Positions 1 to 8,757 are shown, counted from the stretch's first letter. The stretch: DNA of 37,698 nt from CTSoil-075 sp964292325 (GCA_964292325.1 CAXYVG010000028.1:1-37698), one strand, 5' to 3'. The notes: generated from the letters alone by a model not told the origin. Translations and numbers: made by a program.

Positions 1-2
1 TG

Positions 3-578
3 ACCCAAGAGAATATTGATATTATACCCGTAGAAGTTAGAGAATTGGATAAAAAAGTGAAAATATTACAAAAAAAATATGAAATTTTAGCAGTAATTGG
101 TGTGAAAAAACCAAAAGAAAAAATTCCTTTTATCCCACTAGAAAAGCTCATTGATGGTAATGGTGAGAAGCGAATACGAGAAATTATTATAGGTAATCAA
201 TTTATGGTATTGCCGGAAAAAGAGAGTGTTGTTATTAAAGATTTATGTGAAGATAATTTGGCACAATTCCTGACCTATTTGAATCCTCATAAAATAATTG
301 GAATATTGCTTCTTTTCATAGACGAACTTGAAAAAGAATTGAAAGTCACATATGATAACGCTATGAAAATTAGAATCATTCTTCATGTAGGATATGCACT
401 TGAGAGAATGATCGCTAATGATGGGTTACGATGTGAGGATGATAAAGAATCTATTGGTACAGAAATTCAACGAGCAGTGGATAGTACCTGTGAAATTTTT
501 AAGAAATCAATTAATATATCATTAACCGAGGATGAAAAATATTATATTTGTAGAATGCTAAGTCCGACAGAATTATAA
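3..578 (+). CDS. LevR-type sigma-54 transcriptional activator, 3' end (partial)
   Basis: The reading frame is open from the first bases of the window, so this is the C-terminal ~191 residues of a longer protein; a TTG at 45 is only an internal codon. The first part (around VIGVKKPKEKIPFIPLEKLI) resembles the linker after the EIIA/EIIB-like modules of LevR-family activators. The second half (FLTYLNPHKIIG onward, with a conserved His in LHVGYALERMI) resembles the last PRD (PTS regulation domain), which in this family is phosphorylated by PTS components to tune activity. Such proteins activate sigma-54 promoters of sugar or amino-sugar PTS operons. The AAA+ and DNA-binding parts lie outside the window, so the target operon cannot be named. 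No terminator is obvious after the stop. Confidence 0.7.
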   Translation, partial: TQENIDIIPVEVRELDKKVKILQKKYEILAVIGVKKPKEKIPFIPLEKLIDGNGEKRIREIIIGNQFMVLPEKESVVIKDLCEDNLAQFLTYLNPHKIIGILLLFIDELEKELKVTYDNAMKIRIILHVGYALERMIANDGLRCEDDKESIGTEIQRAVDSTCEIFKKSINISLTEDEKYYICRMLSPTEL

Positions 579-670
579 TTTAATTACAAACGCAAAAAAT
601 AGAGACAAAGGACTCACAACTGTGGTACGAATAAGTCACCACAACAAATAACAACGACAGGAGTGAGTCC

Positions 671-835
671 ATGTCTCATACATCTATTTTAGCAGAGGAT
701 TCAACAATCAACAATTTCATAGGGTTACTCAACACCCCTGCCCATAGAATTTATAGCCATTCTTGCCAGATGCTTTTACCTCATACATGGCATCATCAGC
801 ATGTTTTAATAAAGTATCTAAATCATCTCCATTGA
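671..835 (+). other. Short ORF with good RBS running into the diguanylate cyclase 3' end; possible transposase 5' remnant
   Basis: An AGGAG about seven bases upstream of the ATG at 671 introduces a 54-codon frame whose first ~20 residues (MSHTSILAEDSTINNF...) look protein-like. The rest runs antisense through the end of the diguanylate cyclase gene and looks like noise. The leader contains nested inverted repeats (610-616 with 664-670, plus an inner TGTGGT/ACCACA pair). A plausible reading is the 5' end of an insertion-sequence transposase cut by a deletion. No transposase motif is actually visible, so this is weak. Confidence 0.2.
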
Positions 836-2327
836 AAGGGAAAATGCTGATTCCGATACTCACACTTAAAGGAGCTTTGTGATTTTCCAAATGAAATGGG
901 GGTACAAAAGATTCCACTATTTTTTGTATTATGATTTCGACATTGTCTTTGCTCTTGATGTCGGGAAGAATCATTGTATATTCATCCCCGCCAAGTCGGC
1001 AAACAGTATCGGTAGGTCTTGCAATTAAATTTAGGCGAGTAGCCACTTCCTTTAGTACAAGATCTCCTTGCGAATGACCATATGAATCGTTGATGGCTTT
1101 GAAACCATCTAAATCTAGAAATAATAATGCTACTAATTGATTATTGCATCTAGCTTCTTGTAAAGAATGATTGAGTCGATCAGTAAACAATGTCCGATTA
1201 CAGAGTCCTGTTAAATTGTCGTATAAAGCGTTATGTTTAGCATGTTCTTCCGATTTTCTAATTAATGCATAACTAATTTCCAATTCACTGGTCATTTTTT
1301 CGAAAGCTTGTCCTAGACGTCCCACCTCATCATTAGACGTAATTTTAAGATTCATTGCTGTAAGGTCTCCACTAGCAACTCGATTGGCTGCAACCTCGAG
1401 GTCTTTTATTGGCTTAGAAATTCGACGTGCGAAAATGATAACTACAAATACTGTCAGAATTAGAACACTAATGGAAGTAACAAATGAAATTAGCGTTAGT
1501 TGCTCTAATTGTCCAGTCACTTCTGCTGTTGGCAATGTGACAGCTAACGACCAATTCATTCCTGGTATAGGTGCATAAGCGGTCAGTTTTTCGACCCCTT
1601 CATATTGATAACGAAAAACCCCTTTTTCGTTTTTGGTCATTTTATAAACAGCCTCTTTCAATGCTTGCGGTGTATTATTAGCAGTCAGAAGATTGTTTTT
1701 TAAAATAAATTCTTTATTAGGATGAATAATGATAAGTCCATCATCTTGCAACACGTAAGCAAATCCGGTTTCCCCTGCTTTGATAGCTAAGACTTTCCTA
1801 CTAATGCTTTCTAAGTTCACCACTCCTGAGATACAACCGATTATTTTACCGTTGACTTCGACAGGCGTTACAATAGCGACGAATGGTACTCCTACGGTTA
1901 CAGAGATTAATGGATCTGTGATTACAGTCTCCCCTTTGATGGCTCGTTGAAAGTATTCTCTATGTGAAATGTTACCTGTAAATCCAGAGGAATCATAGAA
2001 TGTACCATCGGGTTGAATAAATGTAATGGATAGATAGTCATTGTTAGTTCGATAGACATCCTTTAAGAGTGGAACAATTACTTCGATATTGCCGTTGGTA
2101 ATCGGTATAGAATGAGCCAGCATCATTACTTCTGACTTATGACTGCCGATCCATAATCCGATCTGTTCTGCATAATTAGTCGCCAAATCAACGGTTCTTT
2201 CCTTGGCACTAGTAAACAGTAACTGCCTGGCTTTCCAATAGTTTAGACATCCTAATGTGCCTAGGGACAGCAGTATGATGGACACAATTATTGCTGTTAG
2301 CTTAGTCTGCAAACTATTGCTTATCAT
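729..2327 (-). CDS. Membrane diguanylate cyclase: dCache sensor, HAMP, GGDEF
   Basis: A 532-residue protein that should make cyclic di-GMP from two GTP in response to an extracytoplasmic signal. Order of parts: a transmembrane helix near residues 10-30, a ~240-residue Cache-type sensor with the characteristic 'ISHREYFQRA' stretch, a second transmembrane helix (~275-300), a HAMP linker, and a C-terminal GGDEF domain. The active-site signature reads GGDEY (residues 446-450), an accepted variant. An RxxD inhibitory site (RPTD, 437-440) sits five residues before it, so product feedback is expected. A TTG ten codons upstream is also in frame, but the ATG at 2327 has GGAAGG at good spacing and starts just before the first membrane helix. 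The gene stands alone on the minus strand. No EAL or HD-GYP phosphodiesterase is nearby. Confidence 0.9.
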   Translation of the reverse strand: MISNSLQTKLTAIIVSIILLSLGTLGCLNYWKARQLLFTSAKERTVDLATNYAEQIGLWIGSHKSEVMMLAHSIPITNGNIEVIVPLLKDVYRTNNDYLSITFIQPDGTFYDSSGFTGNISHREYFQRAIKGETVITDPLISVTVGVPFVAIVTPVEVNGKIIGCISGVVNLESISRKVLAIKAGETGFAYVLQDDGLIIIHPNKEFILKNNLLTANNTPQALKEAVYKMTKNEKGVFRYQYEGVEKLTAYAPIPGMNWSLAVTLPTAEVTGQLEQLTLISFVTSISVLILTVFVVIIFARRISKPIKDLEVAANRVASGDLTAMNLKITSNDEVGRLGQAFEKMTSELEISYALIRKSEEHAKHNALYDNLTGLCNRTLFTDRLNHSLQEARCNNQLVALLFLDLDGFKAINDSYGHSQGDLVLKEVATRLNLIARPTDTVCRLGGDEYTMILPDIKSKDNVEIIIQKIVESFVPPFHLENHKAPLSVSIGISIFPFNGDDLDTLLKHADDAMYEVKASGKNGYKFYGQGC

Positions 2328-2506
2328 AAAAACAATCCTTCCGTATAAGAGTAGCAAATCTATTTGGAAATATAGCTTATAATAATGATTTTAGTTATAT
2401 AATTCGTGAATTTTTCGTATAATTCCTCTTATAATTCAGAAAAAAATACTTGTTAACGGTCAATTCAAATAAAAGATAATAATTAGTAATAAACAATAAA
2501 AATAAA

Positions 2507-2535
2507 TTGCAAAAAAATAGGAAATATGCTACACT
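2507..2535 (+). promoter_or_regulatory. Sigma-A promoter of the ferritin gene
   Basis: TTGCAA at 2507-2512, a 17-base spacer, and an extended -10 TGCTACACT (hexamer 2530-2535), about 45 bases before the ferritin start. No clear Fur box could be read around it. Confidence 0.55.
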
Positions 2536-2578
2536 GAGTCTAACAAAATAAACGATTTGAAAAGAAAGGAGAATTAAC

Positions 2579-3067
2579 ATGATTAATACTAAACTGCAAG
2601 ATGCAATTAACAATCAAATTAAAGAGGAAATGGATTCCGCATATCTTTACTTGGCGATGTCTGTATATTGTGAAGGTAAAAATTTAAGAGGTTTTGCTCA
2701 TTGGCTTAAAGTTCAATATCAAGAAGAAACCAGTCATGCTTTTAAATTATTAAATTATTTAGGAGAACGTGGTGGTCATGCTACACTGCAAGCGATTGAT
2801 GCTCCGCCTGCTGAATATGGAACTCCAGTTGAATTGTTCAGTAAGGTACTAGCTCATGAAATAAAAATTACTTCTCTGATCAATAAATTATATGAGGTAG
2901 CGATTACGGAAAAAGATTATGCTGCTCAGATATTCTTACAATGGTTTATAGAAGAACAAGTAGAAGAAGAAGGAACTGCTTCTGCTATATTAGAAAGATT
3001 GAAAATTGTTGGTGATAAAGGTGGTTCCCTTCTTTATATCGATAAAGAACTCGGAAAACGCGCTTAA
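2579..3067 (+). CDS. ftnA: Ferritin, non-haem iron storage protein
   Basis: A 162-residue ferritin of normal length. Ferritins oxidise Fe(II) at a di-iron centre in a four-helix bundle and store the mineral in a 24-subunit cage, protecting anaerobes against iron and peroxide stress. Visible ligands include the first-helix Glu in QIKEEMDSAYLYL, the ExxH of the second helix (QEETSHA), the Glu of AHEIKIT, and the acidic QWFIEEQVEEE stretch. A strong AAAGGAG lies eight bases before the ATG. The gene is a single-gene unit with its own promoter (2507-2535) and a strong terminator (3073-3103). It lacks the C-terminal haem features of bacterioferritin. The family is clear; the symbol is by similarity. 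Confidence 0.93.
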   Translation: MINTKLQDAINNQIKEEMDSAYLYLAMSVYCEGKNLRGFAHWLKVQYQEETSHAFKLLNYLGERGGHATLQAIDAPPAEYGTPVELFSKVLAHEIKITSLINKLYEVAITEKDYAAQIFLQWFIEEQVEEEGTASAILERLKIVGDKGGSLLYIDKELGKRA

Positions 3068-3072
3068 TACAT

Positions 3073-3103
3073 AAAAAGAACCCTCATAAGGGTTCTTTTT
3101 TTT
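3073..3103 (+). terminator. Rho-independent terminator after ferritin
   Basis: AGAACCCT / AGGGTTCT stem with a CATA loop, followed by a run of T, starting a few bases after the ferritin stop. Confidence 0.88.
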
Positions 3104-3356
3104 GTATTAGGCGTATTTTCTATTAAAATACTACAATGTTGATACGATAAAAAAAGGATTCTTAAGAAATATGAAGAAATAAGTAATGTATGTGAAATTA
3201 TAGTGACATGGTATTGATGATTACAAAATGTAAGATTGATGTTTATATTATCAAAATAATAATTATTTATAATATACAGGATTATGTAAAATAAGGGTGA
3301 ACTGTGTAAAAAAACAAGTAAAAAATATCCATTAAGCGGATGTAGGAGGTATATTT

Positions 3357-4142
3357 TTGGAGAAGTCTACAGTAATTGGTTTGATTGCAGGTGTATTTTC
3401 GGTTGTTGTAGGGATGGCATTAAAAGGGGCAAGCCCGGCGGCGCTTATAAATCCAGCAGCATTTTTGATTATCATAGGTGGCACAGTGGCATGTTTATTT
3501 AATGCTTTTCCGATGGACATTCTTAAGAGTTTTCCAAAGTTAATAAAAACCTTATTTAAACAACCAGCTTTTATGCCAAAAGGCGAGATGTTAAAAATGT
3601 TTGTAGAGTTATCGCAGATTGCTAGACGTGAAGGTATTTTAGCTCTTGAAAGTCGTGTAGAAGAGGTGACTGATACTTTTCTCAAAAAGGGTTTGAGTAT
3701 GGTAATTGATGGTCTTGATCCAGATTTTGTAGGCGATGTACTAGAGGCGGAGATTCAAGGTATGGAAGAAAGGCATCGCGTAGGTGCTTTGATTTTTAGC
3801 CAAGCAGGTACTTATGCACCAACACTAGGGGTACTTGGTGCTGTTATTGGACTCATTGCAGCGCTTGGAAATCTAGATGATATTGAAAAATTAGGGCATT
3901 CCATTGCGGCGGCTTTTGTGGCGACGCTACTGGGTATTTTTACAGGATATGTTATTTGGCATCCTTTCTCTAATAAGTTAAAGATGATGTCAAAAAAAGA
4001 AGTGGACGTTAGAAAAATGATGGTTGAGGGAATTTTATCATTACAAGCTGGTGATTCACCAACTGCAATTGAAGCAAAATTGTTAGTATTTATTCCTCAA
4101 AGTGAACGTGATTTGTTAAAGGCTAAGACGGAGGAAGCATAA
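3357..4142 (+). CDS. motA: Flagellar motor stator protein MotA
   Basis: A 261-residue MotA/PomA protein, the four-helix inner-membrane subunit that with MotB conducts ions and drives flagellar rotation. Hydrophobic segments are seen at about residues 5-20, 30-50, 145-170 and 180-200. Between the second and third lies the cytoplasmic domain that contacts FliG. The PTLGVLGAVIGLIAAL segment is typical of the third helix, with its ion-channel proline region. The start is a TTG at 3357 with TAGGAGGT six bases upstream; no better ATG exists. It overlaps motB by one base (TAATG), so the two are translationally coupled. No other flagellar gene is in the window. Whether H+ or Na+ is used cannot be told with confidence. 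Confidence 0.93.
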   Translation: MEKSTVIGLIAGVFSVVVGMALKGASPAALINPAAFLIIIGGTVACLFNAFPMDILKSFPKLIKTLFKQPAFMPKGEMLKMFVELSQIARREGILALESRVEEVTDTFLKKGLSMVIDGLDPDFVGDVLEAEIQGMEERHRVGALIFSQAGTYAPTLGVLGAVIGLIAALGNLDDIEKLGHSIAAAFVATLLGIFTGYVIWHPFSNKLKMMSKKEVDVRKMMVEGILSLQAGDSPTAIEAKLLVFIPQSERDLLKAKTEEA

Positions 4143-4897
4143 TGGCTAGAAAAAAGAAGCATCATGCTGAGCATCATGAAGAACATACTGATGAGTCGTG
4201 GTTGGTTCCTTATGCTGATATATTGACACTATTATTGGCATTATTTATTGTGCTATTTGCATCAGCGGATGCGAATGCGGCAAAGTTTACTCAGATGGCT
4301 CAGTCTCTCAGTGCAGCTTTTAGTGGTAGTCCATCTGTGTTTGACAATAACCAAGCGATTACTCCAGAAGTAGATGCCTCTAAACCTGATCAGTCCAAAA
4401 TGGATCCTGCCAAAGAACAGGCGTATCTGAGAGAATCTGTGCAGCTTGCAGAAGTGAAAAGAGAAATAGACCGGTATATGCAAAAAAATAATCTAGCAGG
4501 TGACTTAACTACCGCTCTTACAGAAGATGGTTTGATGATTCGCATTAAGGATTCTGCATTATTTAATTCTGGTAGTGCTGAACTTCGTCCCGAATCATTA
4601 GTCATTGGGACTGAGGTTGCTAAAATGCTAAGTATACTGCCACAACAAATTGTTATTTCAGGGCATACGGATAATATACCAATTAGGACTCGAGAATTTC
4701 CATCTAACTGGGAATTAAGCTCCATGCGGGCTATTAATTTTATGAAATTTTTATTAGCACAGGAAAATATGAAGCCGGAGCGATTTAGTGCAATTGGCTA
4801 TGGTCAGTATCGACCGATGGTAGATAATAATACACCAGATGGGCACTCGAAAAATCGGCGAGTCGAGGTGCTTATTATGCGGAGTAATAAAATGTAG
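4142..4897 (+). CDS. motB: Flagellar motor stator protein MotB
   Basis: A 251-residue MotB: short basic N-terminus, a single transmembrane helix containing the essential channel Asp (VPYADILTLLLALFIVLFA, near residue 28), a linker with the plug segment, and a C-terminal OmpA-like peptidoglycan-binding domain (ISGHTDNIPI near 178-187, then NRRVEVLI). The domain anchors the stator to the cell wall. The ATG shares its A with the motA stop codon. A strong hairpin terminator follows at once, so motAB is a two-gene operon. All key residues are present and the length is normal. Confidence 0.93.
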   Translation: MARKKKHHAEHHEEHTDESWLVPYADILTLLLALFIVLFASADANAAKFTQMAQSLSAAFSGSPSVFDNNQAITPEVDASKPDQSKMDPAKEQAYLRESVQLAEVKREIDRYMQKNNLAGDLTTALTEDGLMIRIKDSALFNSGSAELRPESLVIGTEVAKMLSILPQQIVISGHTDNIPIRTREFPSNWELSSMRAINFMKFLLAQENMKPERFSAIGYGQYRPMVDNNTPDGHSKNRRVEVLIMRSNKM

Positions 4898-4903
4898 TTA
4901 GCT

Positions 4904-4943
4904 AAGAAAAAGACTTGGAGAAAAAACCAAGTCTTTTTCTTTT
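4904..4943 (+). terminator. Terminator after motB
   Basis: A 15-bp stem (AAGAAAAAGACTTGG with CCAAGTCTTTTTCTT) followed by T residues. The A-rich left arm could also let it work in the reverse direction. Confidence 0.88.
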
Positions 4944-4957
4944 AAAATCCGTATATC

Positions 4958-4986
4958 TTGGCAAATATCATTCAATACTGTACAAT
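4958..4986 (+). promoter_or_regulatory. Sigma-A promoter of acpS
   Basis: TTGGCA at 4958-4963, 17-base spacer, TACAAT at 4981-4986, about 30 bases before the acpS start. Confidence 0.65.
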
Positions 4987-5017
4987 GCATAGTAAAGGAT
5001 AATATGGAGTGAGAGTC

Positions 5018-5395
5018 GTGATTGTTGGTACTGGTATTGATATCATTGAAATTCATCGGATTGCGAATGCCATTATACGCCAGTCATTTGTGCGCCGGGT
5101 ATTTACAAACGCTGAGCAGCAATACTGTGAGAGCAAAGGAGTGCAAAAAGCTGCATCCTATGCTGCACGCTTTGCTGGTAAAGAAGCTGTGATGAAAGCT
5201 TTTGGCACAGGTCTTGCAGGAGGGACTTTGCAAGATATAGAAATTTTGTTAGATGATAAAGGTTGTCCACATGTAAAACTTACAGGTCAATTTTTAGAGT
5301 TATCTGTTAACATGGGAGTAACGGATATTTATATATCCTTGACGCATGCCAGGGAGTACGCTGCAGCACAAGCCATTTTATGGGGAGGTAAATAG
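5018..5395 (+). CDS. acpS: Holo-[acyl-carrier-protein] synthase
   Basis: A 125-residue AcpS phosphopantetheinyl transferase. It moves 4'-phosphopantetheine from CoA to a serine of acyl carrier protein, activating it for fatty acid synthesis. The Mg-binding GTGIDIIEI start and the FAGKEAVMKAFGTGL motif are present, as is the C-terminal DIYISLTHAREYAAA strand. Two GTG codons are possible (5009 and 5018). The second is preferred because the family begins M-I-x-G-x-G-x-D and GGAG lies eight bases upstream. The gene is followed after two bases by the NAD(P)HX repair enzyme, and then by ndoAI-ndoA, a layout resembling the acpS region of Bacillus subtilis. Confidence 0.93.
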   Translation: MIVGTGIDIIEIHRIANAIIRQSFVRRVFTNAEQQYCESKGVQKAASYAARFAGKEAVMKAFGTGLAGGTLQDIEILLDDKGCPHVKLTGQFLELSVNMGVTDIYISLTHAREYAAAQAILWGGK

Positions 5396-5397
5396 GT

Positions 5398-6951
5398 ATG
5401 AAGATTGTAACAATTGATGAAATAAAAATAATTGAACAAAAAGCGATGGAAGAGTATGAAATTCCTAGCATTATTTTAATGGAGAATGCTGGTAATGAAG
5501 TGGCGCATCAGATAGAGACTATTATGGGAAATTTACATAATAAAAAGATATCGATTTTTGCTGGTAAAGGAAATAATGGTGGGGATGGATATGTTGTTGC
5601 TAGGCATCTTCATAATCGAGGCGCCAAAGTGAAAGTCTTCTTGATCGGTAGTGAATCGATTGTAATAGGAGATGCGTTAACTAATTTGCAAATTATCAGC
5701 CATATGGGCATTGATGTCATTGAAGTAGTCAATGATGGTGATTGGGATAAAGTGAAAATTGCGATGACATTTACGGATTGCGTAGTGGACGCATTGGTTG
5801 GTACTGGTTTTAGAGATCAGTTGATTGGTACGATGGCTCAGGTAGTCGGCAGTATTAATAACACGAAAAAAATGGTCATTGCGATTGACATACCATCAGG
5901 TGTTGATGCTGATACGGGGCAAGTGTCTGGTATTGCAGTAAAGGCTCAGCATACGATTACTTTTTCTTTGCCAAAACAGGGACTACTCTTATATCCTGGA
6001 GCTTCTTATGCTGGGAATGTAACGGTAGCTGACATAGGAATACCAAAAGCTCTACTCACCAATGAAAACATTAAGCAAAATATGATTACAAGCGCGATTG
6101 TAAAAAAAATATTGGTTGCGCGAGAGCCGAATGCTCATAAAGGTAGCTGTGGAAAAGTATTAGTAGTCGCGGGTTCTAAAGGGCTTACGGGTGCAGCATT
6201 TTTAACGGCTTCTGCCGCTCTTCGATCAGGGGCTGGACTTGTAACGCTTGGAATTGCTGAAAGTTTGCATGACATTATGGAGGCGAAATTGACAGAAGTG
6301 ATGACTTGTCCTCTATCTGAGGTGGCATCTGGTACCTTAGGGCAAGGTTCTATAAGCGAGATTAAAGAGAGGGCAAAGCAAAGTGATGTAGTAGCAATTG
6401 GCCCAGGACTCGGACGTCATGAGGATACCATGACTGCGGTACGGCATATGATACAAAAAATAGAACGGCCACTCGTGCTTGATGCTGATGCTCTATATGC
6501 GTTAATCGATCACACTGATATTTTAGCTGAGGCTAATGCCGTGCCGATACTGACGCCACATGCAGGAGAAATGGCAAGGCTTGTTGGTTTAACATCTGAG
6601 GAAGTAAATCAAGATCGGGTGTATATCGCTAGGCAAACTGCGATGGAATGGAGCAGTATTGTTATTTTAAAAGGGGCACGTACAGTAGTAGCATTTCCTG
6701 ATGGTGAAGTATATATTAATATAAACGGTAACGCTGGTATGGCTACAGGGGGGACTGGTGATGTCTTAACAGGAGTCATTGCTACTTTAATCGGGCAGGG
6801 ATTGTCAAGTCATGAGGCAGCACTAGCTGGTGTATATATTCATGGTTTAGCTGGTGATATTGTAGCTCGAAATGGCATGATTGGTATGACTGCTAGCGAT
6901 ATGATTAGGGCTTTGCCAGCAACGATATTTGCGATTCAAGAAAATGAGTAG
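5398..6951 (+). CDS. nnr: Bifunctional NAD(P)H-hydrate epimerase / ADP-dependent dehydratase
   Basis: A 517-residue YjeF-type fusion that repairs hydrated NADH and NADPH. The N-terminal epimerase domain (~1-215) interconverts the R and S hydrates and has the signature GKGNNGGDGYVVARHL. The C-terminal dehydratase domain (~225-510), a ribokinase-like fold, uses ADP to restore NAD(P)H. It shows HKGSCGKVLVVAGS, the LTPHAGEMARL segment and the nucleotide-binding NAGMATGGTGDVLTG motif with its catalytic Asp. It begins two bases after acpS and is probably cotranscribed with it. Both domains look complete. Confidence 0.93.
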   Translation: MKIVTIDEIKIIEQKAMEEYEIPSIILMENAGNEVAHQIETIMGNLHNKKISIFAGKGNNGGDGYVVARHLHNRGAKVKVFLIGSESIVIGDALTNLQIISHMGIDVIEVVNDGDWDKVKIAMTFTDCVVDALVGTGFRDQLIGTMAQVVGSINNTKKMVIAIDIPSGVDADTGQVSGIAVKAQHTITFSLPKQGLLLYPGASYAGNVTVADIGIPKALLTNENIKQNMITSAIVKKILVAREPNAHKGSCGKVLVVAGSKGLTGAAFLTASAALRSGAGLVTLGIAESLHDIMEAKLTEVMTCPLSEVASGTLGQGSISEIKERAKQSDVVAIGPGLGRHEDTMTAVRHMIQKIERPLVLDADALYALIDHTDILAEANAVPILTPHAGEMARLVGLTSEEVNQDRVYIARQTAMEWSSIVILKGARTVVAFPDGEVYININGNAGMATGGTGDVLTGVIATLIGQGLSSHEAALAGVYIHGLAGDIVARNGMIGMTASDMIRALPATIFAIQENE

Positions 6952-7084
6952 CATAATTTATCTTTTTTTTATACATACTTAATTATAGTGAGGTTCATAG
7001 CGAGATCAATAATCGTATTAGGTCTGTGTATATATAAAACAGCTATTTATCATTCGCCAATTCACAAAGCGGTATATAAAAAAA

Positions 7085-7113
7085 TTGACATTTATATATA
7101 TAAAACTTATAAT
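7085..7113 (+). promoter_or_regulatory. Perfect-consensus sigma-A promoter of ndoAI-ndoA
   Basis: TTGACA at 7085-7090 and TATAAT at 7108-7113 separated by exactly 17 bases, about 40 bases before the ndoAI start. This is the full consensus, in a very AT-rich setting. Such promoters suit toxin-antitoxin operons held down by autorepression. Confidence 0.85.
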
Positions 7114-7155
7114 TAGTCTATATAAAAGCATGTGTTAACTGGCGGGGGTGAAGGC

Positions 7156-7428
7156 GTGGCAGAATTGAGGCGTATTATGATTAGTATTCCAAATAGTTTG
7201 CTTCAAGAAGTGGATGGTATTATTGCTATGGAAAAATTAAGCCGTAGTCAATTCGTGCGTGATGCTATGCGCTCATGTATCGAAGAACGTAAACGTAAAG
7301 AGGTACGAGATATGATGCGTAAAGGATATCAAGAGATGGCTACGATTAATATTGAATTAGCTGAGGAAGGATTGCTGGCAGATGCCGATGTGTTTGAAAT
7401 GCCTACCTTGCTAGCAGAGCGTGAATAA
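7156..7428 (+). CDS. ndoAI: Antitoxin of the MazEF/NdoAI-NdoA type (ribbon-helix-helix)
   Basis: A 90-residue antitoxin. Its N-terminal half (RRIMISIPNSLLQEVDGIIAMEKLSRSQFVRDAMRSCI) is a typical ribbon-helix-helix DNA-binding domain. The acidic C-terminal half should wrap around and block the toxin. A GTG at 7132 is in frame, but GGGGGTG six to twelve bases before the GTG at 7156 favours the shorter form. It overlaps the toxin gene by one base (TAATG), giving coupled synthesis. With the toxin it probably represses the consensus promoter upstream. The placement after acpS and nnr supports orthology with Bacillus EndoAI. Confidence 0.88.
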   Translation: MAELRRIMISIPNSLLQEVDGIIAMEKLSRSQFVRDAMRSCIEERKRKEVRDMMRKGYQEMATINIELAEEGLLADADVFEMPTLLAERE

Positions 7429-7781
7429 TGATGGTCGTAAAACGTGGAGATATTTATTATGCGAATTTAAGTCCAGTAGTGGGTTCTGAACAAGGCGGAC
7501 ATCGTCCTGTTTTAGTTATTCAAAATGATGTTGGTAATAAATATAGTCCGACTGTTATTGTAGTAGCCATTACTTCGCAAATTTCTAAAGCGAAGTTACC
7601 TACTCATGTAGAGATAAGTTCTAAAAGCTCCAAATTAGAAAAGGATTCTGTCATCTTACTTGAACAGTTACGTACTATAGATAAACGTCGTTTAAAAGAA
7701 AAAGTAACTCATTTGAGCGAAGATGTTATGAGTATGATTGATGAAGCGATAAAAGTAAGCCTCGGTTTAGTTGAGGTGTGA
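7428..7781 (+). CDS. ndoA: Endoribonuclease toxin MazF/NdoA (EndoA)
   Basis: A 117-residue MazF-family mRNA interferase. It has the hallmark N-terminus VKRGDIYYANLSPVVGSEQGGHRPVLVIQND with the catalytic Arg, and VVAITSQ with the catalytic Thr/Ser strand. The central KDSVILLEQLRTIDK stretch is also conserved. In Bacillus the enzyme cuts RNA at UACAU; whether this one does is inferred only from high similarity. Start may be the overlapping ATG at 7428 or the next codon at 7431. It is intact, unlike the toxins of the accessory region at 24.7-25.8 kb. Confidence 0.94.
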   Translation: MMVVKRGDIYYANLSPVVGSEQGGHRPVLVIQNDVGNKYSPTVIVVAITSQISKAKLPTHVEISSKSSKLEKDSVILLEQLRTIDKRRLKEKVTHLSEDVMSMIDEAIKVSLGLVEV

Positions 7782-7793
7782 ATAGTAGTAACA

Positions 7794-7818
7794 GATGGGC
7801 AGGAAACTGCCTGTTTTT
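7794..7818 (+). terminator. Terminator after ndoA
   Basis: GGCAG-GAAA-CTGCC hairpin with a stable tetraloop, followed by TGTTTTTGTT. Confidence 0.75.
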
Positions 7819-7862
7819 GTTATTAAAAAGTATATATATTAACGATTATGGAGGTTGCTTCT

Positions 7863-8753
7863 ATGCGCAAAGGGTTATGGCTTATTATGTTATTCATTGT
7901 TGCAATGATGGTTGTACTGACAGGCTGTGGTAAGAGTACGGCCAAAACAACGGAACAAGGTCAGGTAGCGAAAAGCGAAAAAGATTCATTGCTGATAGTT
8001 AAGGTTTTAGATATTGGGCAAGGGGATGCCATTTTAATTCGGGCTTCAGGACAGAATATATTAGTAGATACAGGTGATATTGCTACTCGCGATAAACTAG
8101 TCGCATACATAAAAAAAGAAGGTATTACAACGATTGATAAAGTCATTATTACTCATCCTCATGCCGATCACTTAGGTGGTATGCCTGGAGTCATTGAAAA
8201 TTTTAAAGTAGGGCAAATTTATGATAGTGGTAAAACGGCAACTACATCGTTATATCGCCAATATATGTCGGCAGTAGACAAGAAAAAGATACCTTTTACA
8301 GTAGTAGCGCCTGGTAGTGAAGTCGCGATTGGGACAGATATGAAACTCAAATTTTTAGCTCCAGACAAATCGCTTCTTGCCGGTGCAGAAGTAAATAATA
8401 GTTCCGTCGTTGCGAAATTGATGTATAATAAATTTTCTATGTTATTGACAGGGGATGCAGAGAAGGAATCAGAAGCTCTTATGCTAAAAAAATATGCTGG
8501 TGACCTTAAAAGTAATGTGCTAAAAGTTGGACATCATGGTAGTAATACTTCCTCTTCACCAGAATTTTTAAAAGCAGTTCAACCAGAGGTAGCTATTATT
8601 TCCTTAGGTGCGAATAATGACTATCATCATCCTCATCCATCTATATTAAAAAGATTTGCGGCGGCTAAACTGAAAGTATATCGTACGGATGCAAATGGTA
8701 CGGTAACTATTACGAGTAATGGTAAAACCTATGAGATTGCAAAGGAGAAATAA
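7863..8753 (+). CDS. ComEC/Rec2-like metallo-beta-lactamase-fold lipoprotein
   Basis: A 296-residue secreted lipoprotein. The N-terminal signal ends in a lipobox (VVLTGCGKS, Cys near residue 22), so it should be anchored outside the membrane. The rest is a metallo-beta-lactamase domain like the C-terminal part of ComEC: VLDIGQGDAILIRASGQ, the metal site ITHPHADHLGGMPG, LTGDAEKES, VGHHGSNTSSS and YHHPHPSI. Relatives of this domain hydrolyse DNA during uptake, so a secreted nuclease or phosphodiesterase is likely but the substrate is not known. The ATG at 7863 is chosen because GGAGG lies eight bases upstream. A small DUF3006 gene follows four bases after its stop, a common pairing. Confidence 0.87.
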   Translation: MRKGLWLIMLFIVAMMVVLTGCGKSTAKTTEQGQVAKSEKDSLLIVKVLDIGQGDAILIRASGQNILVDTGDIATRDKLVAYIKKEGITTIDKVIITHPHADHLGGMPGVIENFKVGQIYDSGKTATTSLYRQYMSAVDKKKIPFTVVAPGSEVAIGTDMKLKFLAPDKSLLAGAEVNNSSVVAKLMYNKFSMLLTGDAEKESEALMLKKYAGDLKSNVLKVGHHGSNTSSSPEFLKAVQPEVAIISLGANNDYHHPHPSILKRFAAAKLKVYRTDANGTVTITSNGKTYEIAKEK

Positions 8754-8757
8754 GAAC

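Noticed and set aside
2395..2613. 72-residue minus-strand hydrophobic frame
   Set aside because: Very AT-rich Phe/Leu/Tyr translation overlapping the ferritin promoter and start; composition artefact.
3332..3685. Minus-strand frame opposite motA
   Set aside because: Antisense to a clear MotA; no family resemblance.
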